Part shown: one piece after another, positions 46,446 through 58,935 of the stretch
Layout of the letters: every line of letters begins with the position of its first letter
Position numbering within the stretch: the stretch's first letter is position 1
Source of the DNA: Cryptomeria japonica
Lineage: Eukaryota > Streptophyta > Pinopsida > Cupressales > Cupressaceae
Assembly: GCF_030272615.1 (NCBI RefSeq)
Contig: NC_081406.1
Coordinates: forward strand, 471,934,400 to 471,998,399
DNA length: 64,000 nucleotides
Direction: 5' to 3'
Program-made: the position numbers and the translations under genes
Notes under the pieces: model-generated
Databases searched by the model: none
Told to the model about the DNA's origin: nothing
Seen by the model: only the letters and a program-made list of their open reading frames with translations

Positions 46446-49316
46446 CTTCGTTTACCTCTGTGATGTTCCTAAAAATGTTGTTAGTATAGGGAAAACATAA
46501 TGTTGGCAATGATTGTTCCAGGTATTTTATCTTTTAATAGTCATCTACATTTAATTATAAATATTGCAGTAAAATGGTCCTAATAATTATGTAATGTTTT
46601 TGTTCATTCCACTAGGCAAGTACCAAGTTAAAGATATGAATGTATATATTGAACCTCTTATCGATGAGTTGCTGGAGTTATGGAATGGTGTGACCATGTA
46701 GGACATCTCTAGACCAATAGGACAAAGATAATTTCAATTCCATGCAATGCTTGTATGGACAATACATGATGCCCCAGGGCTAACACAATTTTGTGGTACG
46801 TTATAGTGTTCAAGTTGCGCATGATAATTATAATTATAAAAATTAACAGATTTAATAGAATTATACATTATCTTGTAGGTCTTCAAACAAAGGGAAAATT
46901 TTCATGTCCAGTTTGTGGTCCAAAGATGAAATCCCGTCATTCAAAAAGTTTAGGAAAGCAGGTGTTTGATGAGTATAGGCACTTCCTTCACAAAAATCAT
47001 AAGTACCGGAATACTGAAAAACATCTTTTCAATGGGAAAGAAGAGACTACATCAAAGCCATGAAGAATGAATCCTCACTTATGGAAGTTGGAATATAATA
47101 GAATTAATCGTCAAGGTAATGTCATTCCATCTAATGGTTTATGTTTGGAATTTGAATTTTTCTATCATGTTTTGTTTACTGATGATGTAATTGATGATAC
47201 TGAAGGTCGTCAAGGCATGGATGACCACCTTCCAAAGGGACTAAAAAGTTATCCCAGACAATTCAGTAGGTTGCCTTACTATGAGTAGCTACAAATTGTG
47301 CATTTGTTTGATACAATGCATATTGGAAAGAATATAACAGAGACATTATGGAAAATATTGGATGGAAGGTGTGACAAAGAAAAAATTATCAAAATTTGTA
47401 GTGACATTGTGGAATCCAATCATGCAATGAAAAATGTCATTCAATCAAATAGCAATGGAGATCAGATTAATACAAGTGCCCTTCCTTGGTTATTAACAAA
47501 GCAGCAAAGCAATTCTATAAAAGAAGTCACACGAAAAATTCGATTTCCCACAAGATTTGCTGCGAACATAAACAATATCATATCAAAGAAGAGTGAATTT
47601 GGGCTAGGGATGAAAATGCATGATTGGAATACCTTCATTAAGGTAATTCACGTTCTTGTGTATTTACTATATATTTGTATACTGTGCATGTACTTTTCAT
47701 TGTATTATGTTAGAAAACAATGAAAAGATCATTTTATAATTGTTGCAGTACGTTCTACCTCTATCTCTCCCATACCACTTCGACAATAATATCAAGCAAG
47801 TCATATATGATCTTGGAAAATACATGAGGTAAGTAGTGATGTTTGTTCAATTTGTTGTATAGATATTATATTTTCCATTTGTTTTACTTGTTATGCAATA
47901 TATTGTATATTATTTTGTAAAGTCTTGTTTATATATTTTTGCGTCTTCAATCACTTTTAGGTGGTTGTCATCTAAAGAAATCCACAAGGAAGATATAAAA
48001 TATTGGAAGAGAAAAATCCCTCATCTAATGTGTGAAATGAAAAAGTGTCTACCTTCAACTTTTTTCAATGCACAAGAACACTACCTCATACACCAAGTTG
48101 AGGAGATTGAATTGTGTGGACTTGTACACACTAGGTCAATGTGGATGGTTGAGAGGCACTTGAAATTTTTGAAGGCTTTGGTTCAACAAAGAGCACATCC
48201 TGAGGGTTCTATGGTGGAGGGATATATGGTATACCAAACTATGGTGTACATTACTGAATATCTTCCTAAGTTTGCAGCAAAAATCCACATAGATCGCATT
48301 TGGGATCCCAACCCCATTAATAAATTTGAAGGGGAGCACTTGATGGGGAAAGGTAGATTGAAGAAAGTGAGAGGTAATTATAATATGTTATTGTAGTAAA
48401 TTAATTCTTCATCTTCTAAATAAATCAGTTGTAAGTGGTCTATTAATTATTTGTACAGTTGGTCGGGAGTGGGATGCACTACATTTGTATATTGCAAACA
48501 ATCTTGATTGGATGAAGGTGTGGATTGAACGATGTCAACATTCTGGTCGCACATTAATATGGGATGGTTTCGCTTCATTGGTTAAAGAAGCTCATCGTAA
48601 TGGAGATTCCAATGTTACACAAAGGGAAATTGATTTAGCATATGGTTTAAGAGATCAACAGGTACGTATAATTTTATTAATCACTCGTATGTTTATCAAT
48701 TCATGATGCAATAATTTTAATATGTTAGACATATTGCAGGTCAAACACCACAAGGCTATGTACTGCAATGGTCATGAATTTTGCATCAAACAGTTGGATG
48801 ACATGAAGAAAACTTGTGTTTCTGGGATAACTGCAGTCTTTGAGGTGACCAATATTTCATCTAGAAATGACATACATCCTCAAGAGTCTTAAAATCGATA
48901 CTATGGCATTTTGGATGATATACTTGAGTTTGACTTTAATTACTTCAAATTAGTTTTGTTCGTCGTCAAATGGTATAGGCTATGACTGAATAAAAATGAT
49001 CCTGATAGAATTGTTATCGAACATGATAATGGATTTACAATGGTTAATACAAGGTTGTTTGAACGAGTTAGGGATAAGCCCTATGTTCTTCCAAGTCAAT
49101 GTGAGCAGGTATTTTACTCGGAGGTTCCACATAAACCGGGTTGGTCATTTGCTGTTAGACATGATCCAAGAGGAAGGCCGATAATGTATAATGTGATGGA
49201 AGAAGAAGATACCGAAGAAGTAGAAGATGATATAGATGATGATCACGATCGACAGTTAGTCGATGATGTTCCTGACAGAAATGTACATGAAGAAGAAGCT
49301 GATGATGATGATGCTG

Positions 49317-49462
49317 CTGTTGGTGATGGTGATGGTGATGGTGATGGTGATGGTGATGGTGATGGTGATGGTGATGGTGATGGTGATGGTGACGGTGATG
49401 GTGTTGACGATGACGATGATGAACACAATGACGATGACGACGATGATGATGGCGACGACGAC

Positions 49463-49527
<65 letters not shown>

Positions 49528-49560
49528 CGATGATGATGATGACGATGGTCATGATGATGA
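49317..49560 (+). repeat. (GATGGT)n and (GAT/GAC)n microsatellites coding Asp-Gly and Asp tracts
   Basis: 49317-49398 is a near-perfect GATGGT hexamer array translating to alternating Asp-Gly. After a short break, 49430-49552 is a GAT/GAC trinucleotide array translating to a run of over 30 Asp. Both are in frame at the C-terminus of the TNP2 frame. Confidence 0.95.
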
Positions 49561-49585
49561 GTTGGATGAAGAAGAAGATCAATGA

Positions 49586-50266
49586 AATGAATGAAATGTA
49601 TGAGATGAGATTATTATATTATCTATTTAATATTGATATCTTGATAGAAATTGATTTGACTTATATGGTTACATAAATAATTCATATGTTTTGAATTCTA
49701 ATGCCATTACTTAATTAATTCATGATGCACCTCTAGCTATGTGATAGATGGTGATTTAAAATACATATGTGATGGATTACATGCTTATGATGATACATGT
49801 GACATTTTTTGAACTTTGTGTTTATTTATGGAATGTGGACTACTTATTAGCTATGTGATGGATGGTGATTTATGATACGTATGTGATGGATTACATGTTT
49901 ATGATGATACATATGTGATTCTTATGATGCTCAATTACATATATGATGCTCAATTGTTGGTGCAGGAACCTGAACCCCTTTGACGAGGATCTTGCACAGT
50001 CTCATGGATTGACAGGTATAAGTCAATACACCTTATAGAAATAATATATTTTTAAAAAATTACAAGAAAAACAAACTTCCTTAGTTTTTCAAACCTCAAC
50101 ATTAGCAGCAAATCTAATACAGTTATCAACACTTGAGGCCCCAGTTGGACTTACTCAAATTTTAATCTCAACATCAACTTTATGGCCGACTTCTTCTTCA
50201 ATATTACCCTCATTTGCAAAATATCTCTCTCATTACCAACTAACTCTCTCATTTGATGGTGCACAG
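49586..50266 (+). other. Spacer between the two CACTA genes, with a possible short 5' exon
   Basis: Repeated GTGATGGAT and TATGATGATACAT words (49740-49930) form a loose repeat. A candidate exon 49966-50015 (after GTGCAG, before GTATAA) reads NLNPFDEDLAQSHGLT but does not join in phase with the SET exon, so the true 5' end of the second gene is unresolved. Confidence 0.4.
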
Positions 50267-51010
50267 ATATCACCAAATAGGTATTTGTCAGATGTGTCTT
50301 CCTTGAGTGAGGGAAATGCAGGAATAGAAGAGGAAAGTGAGACAAGTAGTAGATCTCAAATAGGGAGATCAACTAGAGGTCAAAAGATTAGAAGAAAATT
50401 CAATAAACGCATGGAATTTATTCTTGCTCAAGGGGTTTCATGTTCTTATGATGATGAGACCAAAGGCGACATTGAGGTGCCCTTGAGGTACAAACATCTA
50501 CTGAAACAATGTGTACCCAAGGAACTTCCTCGAATAAACACTGGTTTTTGTGTTAATGAGAGGATATATCGCATAGCACCTTCATCATTACATGGTTTGG
50601 GCCTATTTTCCATGGACAGCATAAAGGTCTGTTACAACAAAGTTACTGAATTGATGGAGTTTGTTGGACCTTGTTACAATTATAATGATTGGATGCAGAT
50701 TGTTTGATATAAAAAAAGTATGCATAGGTATGCACTGTCAGCCAATTATATACAACAAAAAGATAATGATCAAAGTAAACGAGTGGCTGTATACATTGAT
50801 GGAAGGCCAAAAGCAACAGGGAATATTGCAGGTTTTATAAATAGTACACGACTTGGGTCAACTAATAAGCAACCCAATTGCATATTTGAGGCACGTGAGG
50901 GAAATTGCGTGTTTGTATGTGCGATAAAATCAATAAGTGCAGGGGAAGAGCTGCTAATCGATTACAATTTGAATCATATAGATACAAACAAAGTTACTAT
51001 CATGGGGGTG
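50267..51010 (+). pseudogene. SET domain exon of the second CACTA gene
   Basis: SET domains transfer methyl groups from S-adenosylmethionine to protein lysines, usually on histones. After acceptor GTGCACAG, the exon reads a basic leader (STRGQKIRRKFNKRMEF) and then the SET motifs in order: LHGLGLFSMDSIKV, LMEFVGPCYNYNDW, VYIDGRPKATGNIAGFIN, KQPNCIFEAREGN, VFVCAIKSISAGEELLIDYN. The usual NHSC core is NSTR here, but the PNC and GEELxxDY parts are kept. A TGA at about 50705 splits it once. The donor GTACGT at 51011 is in phase with the following exons. No post-SET Cys cluster is seen. Confidence 0.8.
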
Positions 51011-54003
51011 GTACGTACTATATATATACCATTTAAGCCAACTTCCAATTAATGAATCCAATAAACCATTGTATTATTAAGTTTTTTTGCTAAGTCTATT
51101 GGTTTCATTTCACTAACGTTTTTATATTTTTTCTTTGTCACAGGGCCACATGGATCCACCACATAACACAGATAGGGGTGTAGGTCCCGACACTTCTACG
51201 AAGCAGGTAAACCTCATTGTAATTGTACAAATTAGATAGAAGCAAACTGTTACATTATGATCTTTTCTTGAGTGTTTTGAAGTAATTTTGATAGTGTTAA
51301 TTATATTCTTGTCACAAACGGATGTTCAGGATAAGGGAAAGGAACCTGCAGTACCTCAGCACCTCCATAGGGATGTGGGGCGCTTGACAGTGTTATGCGC
51401 TGATGACATCGCACTTAGCGCAAACCCTATACAATTGGTACAAACGAATATTAGAAAAATTAGCCAAGAGATTGTTGATTTGGCAACCATAAGCCCTCAG
51501 ACTAATGAGATAACAGAGAGGGTGCAACTATTGTTGCGGACAATGGAAAACTTGCAAGTAAGCAGTAATGAAAGCTTTAATCATAACAAAAGTTCAATAA
51601 TGGTTTATATTTTTTTCTCTTTTATGTCATTAACTAAAATATGTATGTGTTGTTTTTATAGAAATTTATAAGGGCTCATCATCTTGGTGGCGATGATCAG
51701 GGTATTGTGGGTAGTTCAGGTGATTACCATGTTCTATATATTAAAACCACTCCTTTGGACTTGTGAACTTGCTTTTTTAATGTTTTATATATTTAATGTA
51801 TTACTCTTCAAATGCTGACATGGGTCCAAGGTCGACCCCAACTGTATTGCCGACTGCAATGTCGACAACATGTAGCATGCATACATCGTCTGTTGTACCG
51901 GCTCATGTTGACCCGCCCACTGGTGGTAGATCCCTCTTTTTCTCTCTCTTTTGTTATGTGTTTATTACCCTTGAAGTGTTCTTTCTTGGAGGCATTTCAT
52001 AGTGGATTCATTTACTGTGGCAAGAGATGCACATGAGGATGTGCCAGAGGCGACTACTGGTGATAACATACCATCATTTCCTGGATCTTCCCATATTGCT
52101 AGTACGGGAACGTTGCAGGCCACATTGGTGGTGAGTGATGAAGAATTGATTCCCTTGAAGATACAAAAGGTTCCAGGTACTTTAAAATTATTATTATATT
52201 AGTCTAATTGTAATTTAATTACTGATCACTCATTTTGAACTAATGATCCCATGTTTTTTTTGTAGGAAATGATATTTTTTATAAAACTCTTAATGACATT
52301 ACATTGCAGATATTTGGGCCCACCATACGTAAAAGGTGGAACATCATATGTGAACTAACCCTTATCCACTATTTTGATTTCATATCATTGCTAGAATAGT
52401 TTTCCTTTTATCCATTTCTTGAACTATATCAAAGGTAGCTTCAGTTTCTTTCCAAATCTAACAGGTTTGTTTTTGCTTTAAAGGTGGAATGACCAAGAAA
52501 AAAAGTTAAAAGATGAACTCACAAACCATATGGTAGGGCTGTTTGGAAATGACACATTCGACAAGACTAAGCTCTTGGAAAAAGCTGGCACATATCTAAA
52601 GTATGTGAGGGACCAGTACATGACACATTTAGAGAAGAACGTAAAGTATGAGCATCCCCCCATGATTCCAGAGAGGGAGTGGAAGGACCTGATTTTGGAT
52701 GCAAAGGAGAGAATTGAAAGGAAAAAAGGAAATACACCACCAGACGCTAGAAGAAGGTATGTGATACTATTAAGAATGTGAATATGTACTAATTATTCAT
52801 TATATTTATATAATCTAACATATTTCAAACTTTTCATAGATTGAGTGACACGTCAAAGGCAACCAAGGCAAGACAAGAAAAGCATGGGCAACACAAACTC
52901 AACTTTGGTGGTTATATGAAACTTGCTGCACGAATTGTAAGAATCAGTAAATTAAGTATCACATCAAAATATCTATAAATTGTAAACAATTTTTTTTTTG
53001 ATCAAACAATACAAGCAAAATTCACAATACTAAGCAAAAATGCAGGGCTCTGAATTTAATAGAGCACCCACAGAATATGACAAGAGAACTGGCTACTAGC
53101 AAGGCTATATAGCCATGGCTGAACAACTATGAGAATTGAGTGGGCAAACACGAGATTCTGATGCATCTGTCACAATGGTAAATAAGCTAAATGAAAATTA
53201 TTTCAAATTGAATACTTAACCAATAATCTATTTGATGTTAAGTTTCAACATAAAGTGACTATATTTTTTTTAAATAAGCAAGCAATGATAACACTGTGCG
53301 TGATATTGGAATGCAACATGATAATCGTGGAACAGAACTTGTACATGAAGGTCTGGATGTGCATCCTAGTAGTGGAGATATTCATTTGCTATTCAATTTT
53401 TTTTATGTAATTATTAATACAATTAAACATCTTAAATTGAAAATTAGTGTAGTAATTAATGTAACCTTTATTGTTAATATTTTAGAGCATGTAGTCGGTG
53501 GTGACCAAGTGGAGCTTGATCCGGGTAGACAACATCAAGAACGTGATGTTCGCCAATCAGGTAAAGAGGACCACTGTTATTCCTTTAAACAAATTTAATT
53601 GCAATTGGTGTATTGATTAATGTAACGTTTCATATCTCAACTCCAGAGGATCTAGAGGGTGTTCAGCATGTCGAGGTTGAGGCTAGACAAAATGATGTGG
53701 AAGATGATGTGGTCCCATCAGGTAAAGAGTGTAACAGTTGTGTTCTTTAAATTAATTAAATACTTGTAACAATAATAAAAAAATGTTTTGAATTTAACCC
53801 AATTCTTTGTTATTGTAGAGGACCCCCCTTTGGTTCAGCATCCTCGTCCTTTGTATAGGACTAGGCATACATCAAGAGCACAAGAAGAGGGCAGAACATC
53901 CAAAGATGGGGGAAATGATGAAGAAGATGATGCTCCACTTAGACTTTACATAGCTTCAAAAAAAAAAAAGAAGAAAGAAATGATTGTAATCTATCTTATT
54001 TGA
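51011..54003 (+). pseudogene. Remaining exons of the second CACTA gene, TNPA-like
   Basis: In-phase exons follow the SET exon: 51144-51206 (GHMDPPHNTDRGVGPDTSTK), 51330-51557 (ending RVQLLLRTMENLQ, probable coiled coil) and 51662-51719 (KFIRAHHLGGDDQ). Further short exons lie at about 51815-51925, 52008-52172 and 52265-52336. A well-preserved one at about 52484-52756 reads MVGLFGNDTFDKTKLLEKAG with RRWND... context, then 52840-52938 (GQHKLNFGGYMKLAARI) and 53045-53178. The tail exons (53293-53370, 53487-53560, 53647-53721, 53819-54003) are acidic with a basic end (KKKKKK). The layout suggests the second, DNA-binding CACTA protein (TNPA/Transposase_24-like); that assignment is tentative. Confidence 0.55.
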
Positions 54004-54270
54004 TAATGATTGATTTTTATGTGTTAATGAATGTAATTATGTGCTAATGAATGTTCATGAATGATATGTGTTGATGATTATTGATGAATGTTGCGTGTTA
54101 ATGAAAGTTAATGAATTTTATGTGTTAATGAACGTTATGTGATAATGAATGAATGTTATATTTTAATAATGGATGAAAGAATGAATGAAAGAATGAATGA
54201 ATGCTAGATGTTAATGGGGAATTTAGAGTGATGTTCGGGGGGGGGGGGGGTGGGGGGTGGAGGGGCCAAA
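54004..54270 (+). repeat. ATGAATG-type minisatellite and G-run
   Basis: 54000-54215 is made of GTTAATGAATG and GAATGAATGAAA variants. A run of 12 G at about 54239-54250 with further G-rich sequence to 54266 follows and could form a G-quadruplex. Confidence 0.85.
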
Positions 54271-55719
54271 TGAGCTTCCACCTTCACGTGGTTGGCCCTA
54301 TTAAGTAGAGAATATTAAACTATTCTCGAAACAAAGCGAAGCTCAATAAGATAACACACTTTTCAATATTTCATTATGTTGCACAGTTAATCTTATTGAA
54401 TAATGTACATATAATGAATCTTAATTGCAAGGTCCAACAGAGCCAACACAAACAACACCATGGTGCGACTGTAAAAGTTGCGAATATGCCTCATCATGAA
54501 TAAAGTTAAATTAGCGCAATCTCTGTAAAATCTCAAATGCTCTATACTTTGGAAGTTTTGAAATTTTTATGATCATATCGGTCCCCTACCTAAAAGCTTT
54601 TTTCCTTGATTTGTTTGTGATACACATTGAGAGATTTTTGTTTTCCTTTTATTTATGCATGTCTTAACCATTCTCCACATGCTTCCCATTCTTATTTAGA
54701 TTATTGTATTTTTACATATGTTGGAATCTGTAGTTCCACGTACATATTTTCTATGTTCTTTGTAACTGTATGAAAAGGTGTAAAATGTGGGTATAGTCCA
54801 AAATCTTGATTACCAACAAGCTATTGTTGTTTAATAGTTCCAGTGTTTGTATTAATTGAAATAGTTTAACCCTTTTAACATGTTTCATAGCAAACCTGCA
54901 CTTTGTATGCAATCTTATTGTTACAGTTCAATTACTGAGGTGATGTGATTTTCAAAAGTATTCCGACGAAAACAAAATTGGTTTTAATTTATGTATTTTA
55001 TTAAAATTTTAGAGTTTCCTTGTGAACATTTAAACTTAGAAGGATTTAAAAATTCAATACAAGAGTACTGGACACAATTTCTGGAGATAGAACTGAAACT
55101 CTCTCCCATGACTTCAGATTGTTTCCATGCTCTCTAGGCTAGTAGCTTTCAGACACAAAACATAGGTCTTCTAAATTCTGTCCCAACATTAATTAGTTCC
55201 TTTCTCTTCTTTTTCATCCTTTTGGAAAGAGAATTGGAAATTGTTAGGAACGAACATCTTCCTAGGTGATTTGTTAAAATACAATGGGGAACTCAATCAA
55301 ATTTTAATTCACTTCGTTTTAAGTTATTATCACAATTCATTGAATTATACTTACAAAAGGCTTATATTTCCAAGGTAAAATATCAGTATCTTTCTTGGGT
55401 GATATTAGATAGCAGGGTCTCTTGGCTTAGACAAAATCACCCTCTCATTGTATTCAAAGTAGATGCATAGAAAAGCTAGATGCATCAATCATTAAATCAT
55501 AAACAAACACAAGCTCAAAAATTGTGTTACCAAGTACGCTTGAAACCTAGCCTGTAACTAACTAGTTCATACTAGATATTGTTTGGGTATGGTATTCAAT
55601 TCTATTAGAATCTACAAAATAAATATTAACCTAGAAATTAATGTAAGTGTTAACATTTTTAAAATTGCTAAATATAAATGATAATAAAATCAAAATAGCA
55701 TAACATAGTTGATTTCATA
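54271..55719. other. Non-coding region of the CACTA element, nothing recognised
   Basis: 1.4 kb AT-rich, no ORF over about 60 codons with a recognisable domain, and no repeat visible by eye. Confidence 0.5.
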
Positions 55720-58700
55720 AGAGAGAAAATGAAAAAGTTCACAATATCTTCACTCGATATCCATGATTTTTAATCCATGAGGATGAAGATGAGGATGAGA
55801 TAGAAAACCAAAAGATAAGGAATTGTTTATCCAAGTTTCCAAATTTTTGAGGATAAGGAAAAAAACATAATCCTATGAAAGAAGGAGAATGTGAAAGTCA
55901 TTATCTCAAGTTAAAAGAAATTACTTAAGTAAACTAAACAAAAAAATGCAATATCATACTTACGATAAAACATATCCACTTGGTGAATAAAATGGTACAT
56001 TGGCACACCCCCTTAAGTGCAATTGAGGTAAGAAGAAATAGGTCACAAGGTTAGGTATCCGTGTAAAATATGAAATAACCCCAAATTATAAAGAGAGTGT
56101 ACCCTCTTGAAGTAGAGACTAGAAAATCCATAGGACAAAACTCCATCCCAAGTGACATATGTGAAGGATAATATAGACCCACCCCATCCCCTAAAGTTGG
56201 TGCCTCCACAAAGAAGAGAGAAAAGCAATGCAAAATGTTGGATGGTGAATGTTGTAGTAGGTTCATTTGCAACAAATGATGCACCTTCCTTTCACAATAT
56301 GGAAATCTTGAGTTGTCAAATTGTTGAATTCCCATTCAAGTGGAATGTAGAAAGGAATTCAGATGTATGGTTTTTGAAGTGACTCATGTGTCTTGATGTT
56401 GATGTTAAGCTGTGATTGTTCCATAGAAGATTCAGGGACTACAATCATTGAAGTGTGAGACCTTAATTAATGTGAAATAGAATGTGTCATGTTGCATGAT
56501 ATGGTGGGGATAGAACAAGTGAATTTACAATGGGAGACAATGTAACTCGATGGGCATTGTCATCAATGAGAAAAATATTCTCAATTGTTTCATCAATATT
56601 TGAAAGGTGAGAGTCCACAAACATATGTGAAATGTTTAAGTAGGCCTCCCAATGAAGTGGATCTCATAGACACGAAGAATCCTATACAGAGAATCATTGA
56701 GAGCCCTTGACGAAGCAAATTTGAACTTCGATGAAGCAATACATGATGGAGGAATATCTTACAAGAGGAAATCAAAGTCATTATGGTGTCATCTAGATCT
56801 GAAATATGGTCTACTTTTCAAAAAAGTAAAGATGCTTGATAGGAATGTGTCCTAGTGGGGTGAATCTAGAAGACATATAATCCTATTGCAAAGAATCATG
56901 GAAAGTTCTAGAAGAAGCAACTTTTAATTCTCAAGTAGCAATGTGTATAAGAGATGTTCTCATTTGTAGATGGAGTATCAAGAGGAGGATCACTAGTCCA
57001 TGGACCATGTCATTGTTGTTAAATACCTACGCTTTTGTTCATTGTCACTTGGTGTAGGAATGAATTCAATGAGATAGGGTAGGAGATCCTACATAATGTA
57101 ATTTTTCGCTATCCCTTGTTTTGAGTACAAATGGTTCTCTGAATTTATCTTGACAATAGAATGTCAGAATTTAATACCATAATCCATGATGAAAACTGCC
57201 AAAAATGGAAATTTATCTTAGTTCACAATTACAAAATGCTTTTGTATAGGCCTCTCGAAGATTAAGTATATCAAATTGAGACTTTATAAATTGAGTGTAT
57301 GTATTAGCAATCTCCCAAATTGTTCAATGGTCTCCAAACCTTGTCAATTTTTTATTTTTATTTTAACTCAAATATGTATGGTATAGGCATATCATTGGTT
57401 GTGTGATTTTTTTTTTCCTTAGATGCTTCTACGACCAAAAGAGACAAGTTTTAGATGAAAGTGGGGTCTTATGGGCCTTTTTGACACAATGGTAGGTTCG
57501 TTAGACCTGAAAATGCCCCAAAAACTAGTCGATTGCCTTAAGTTACAAACAAATCCTTGTTTGTGAGCATGCTTCTTGATCTCCAATTTTGGTGGAATGA
57601 AAGATAATATTGAATTTCTCAATCCTTTTGGATGCTTTGAAACCACAAAAAAAAAGCTAATTTGATCATTGAAATGTTGTAGTGACTTGGATAAATAAAG
57701 AAAACTAAGTCTAAACTTTAGAAGTTAGTTTTTTCTTGTCAAATTGTTTTCAATTTTCAAATCATCCAAGGATGCAAGAGGAGTATATTTTGTTATGACA
57801 AGATAAAAAAAAAACTTAGATTCTTTTGAAACCATTGAAACATGGGGACCCCTTCCCCCCCTCCAAAATCCATATTTTTTCAGGATGCAATACTTAAGGG
57901 AAACATCCCCTTGCCGCACCACTTAGGGATGTCCTAGGGACTCCAAGGAGTCTCTTGACCATCTTGAGGATGCCTATGAGTCTCCCATGGCCCCCAATTA
58001 GAAACTCCAATTCTAAACAAAAATGGTGAAATTATTGTGAAAATGTCATCCGTATTAAAGGTTTGGCAATGCCCCCTAACCTTGATGGGGGCTTTGCCCC
58101 AAACCCCCCACAAGGGGCACTACCCATTGACCCCAAACCTCTACCCACAATTCTTATTGTTAATGCAATCATTTCCATTTTTTTTATGTTGACTAGTTTA
58201 AACACTTAGTATGCCAAAGTTTCATATGCAATTCTTATACTTATTCTTAGTTTGTTCCCGAAGTTCCAAAACTCTACCACCATTGTTAATGTTCAAATTT
58301 CAATGCAATCATTGACATATTTTTAATGTTTATTGTAAAATTTACATAGTGTGGAAAAGTTTTATTTATAGTTGTTATACTTATTCTATACACATCCTTT
58401 TATAATTAATTTTTTAAGTTGTATATATATTTGCATCCCACCCTGCCCCCTTCGTCATCCCCCTGTCACCCCCAAACTTAAGCCCTTGGTATGTTAAGAT
58501 ATGAAAGCTCACAATAGTTTCATTTGATATGTTAATTGAGGAAAAAACTACAATATATAGCTTCCAAGATTCCAAATCCATGAGGATCATGAAGAGGTAG
58601 AAAACCAAAAAAAGAAATTGCTTATCCAAGTTTCCAAATTTGTGACAAGGAAAAAGTAGAATCTCAATCAAAGGAGAATGTGCAACTCATTATCTTATTC

Positions 58701-58798
58701 TACCTAAGTAAAAATATTACCTAATTAAGCTTTTTAATAGTGGAATATCACACTTAGGATAAAACATATCCAAGGTAAATAAAATATTACATTGATAG
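55720..58798 (-). mobile_element. Old LTR element inside the CACTA, inferred - strand
   Basis: Two diverged direct repeats, about 55720-56007 and 58490-58798, share blocks such as TCCATGAGGAT, AGATAGAAAACCAAAA/AGGTAGAAAACCAAAA, TTTATCCAAGTTTCCAAAT and GATAAAACATATCCA. Right of the first copy is CACCCCCTTAAG, a polypurine tract in reverse (CTTAAGGGGG). The adjoining internal part (about 56040-56470) matches the internal region of the element at 61681-63486 over ATGTTGTAGTAGGTTC..GCAACAAATGATGC and AACTTGAGTTGTCAAA-like blocks. The element boundaries are approximate and no protein is recognisable. Confidence 0.6.
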
Positions 58799-58935
58799 GC
58801 TTCTTTGGTTGCTCTAAAAGTGGTGGCTTATGAATTATGTTCTTGGATACTAAAGTTTCCAAATTCTGGGCACTCTTGATAGCTTCTCGTAGAGATTGTG
58901 ATTCGAAGGCTTTAACCAAACCTTTCAATGGTTTC

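Larger units (their letters stand above)
38411..46494 (-). mobile_element. Full-length L1-type LINE, 8.08 kb, inserted in the TNP2 gene
   Basis: Read on the - strand, the order is ORF1 (DUF4283 and CCHC knuckle), ORF2 (endonuclease, reverse transcriptase, zf-RVT, RNase H), a third ORF and a short 3' UTR ending CCTTAAAACCTATTTTTCAA. A 10-bp duplication ACATAATGTT flanks it (38401-38410 and 46495-46504), and removing the insert restores the transposase codons EHIML-A. There is no long poly(A); the 3' end is short and AT-rich. Several frameshifts and stops show it has decayed, though less than the LINE at 4740. Confidence 0.92.
35918..49585 (+). pseudogene. CACTA TNP2-type transposase gene, multi-exon, interrupted twice
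   Basis: Transposase catalysing CACTA excision. Exons inferred from splice sites: 35918-36121; 36216-36583 (acidic; ends EKAYEPLYKGSQTTLLSAVL...); about 36675-36925; 38117-38410 joined to 46505-46521; 46616-46795; 46880-47642; 47749-47828; 47961-48373; 48459-48660; 48741-49585. Recognisable blocks are MKDIGMEYQTIDSCPND, NRMPADGSTFMDIEEKWPHF, LQTKGKFSCPVCGPKMKSRH, a DUF4218 region in 47749-48373 and a DUF4216 region (NDPDRIVIEHDNGFTMVNTR, about 48988-49050). The tail is Asp-rich. Stops at about 36706, 47061, 47286, 48889 and 48983, plus an LTR-like insertion and a LINE, inactivate it. Confidence 0.88.

Noticed and set aside
49243-49676. Long ORFs on both strands over the GAT repeats (Ser-Pro, Ile and Met runs)
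   Set aside because: Shadows of the (GATGGT)n and (GAT)n arrays; only the Asp-coding frame continues the TNP2 protein.
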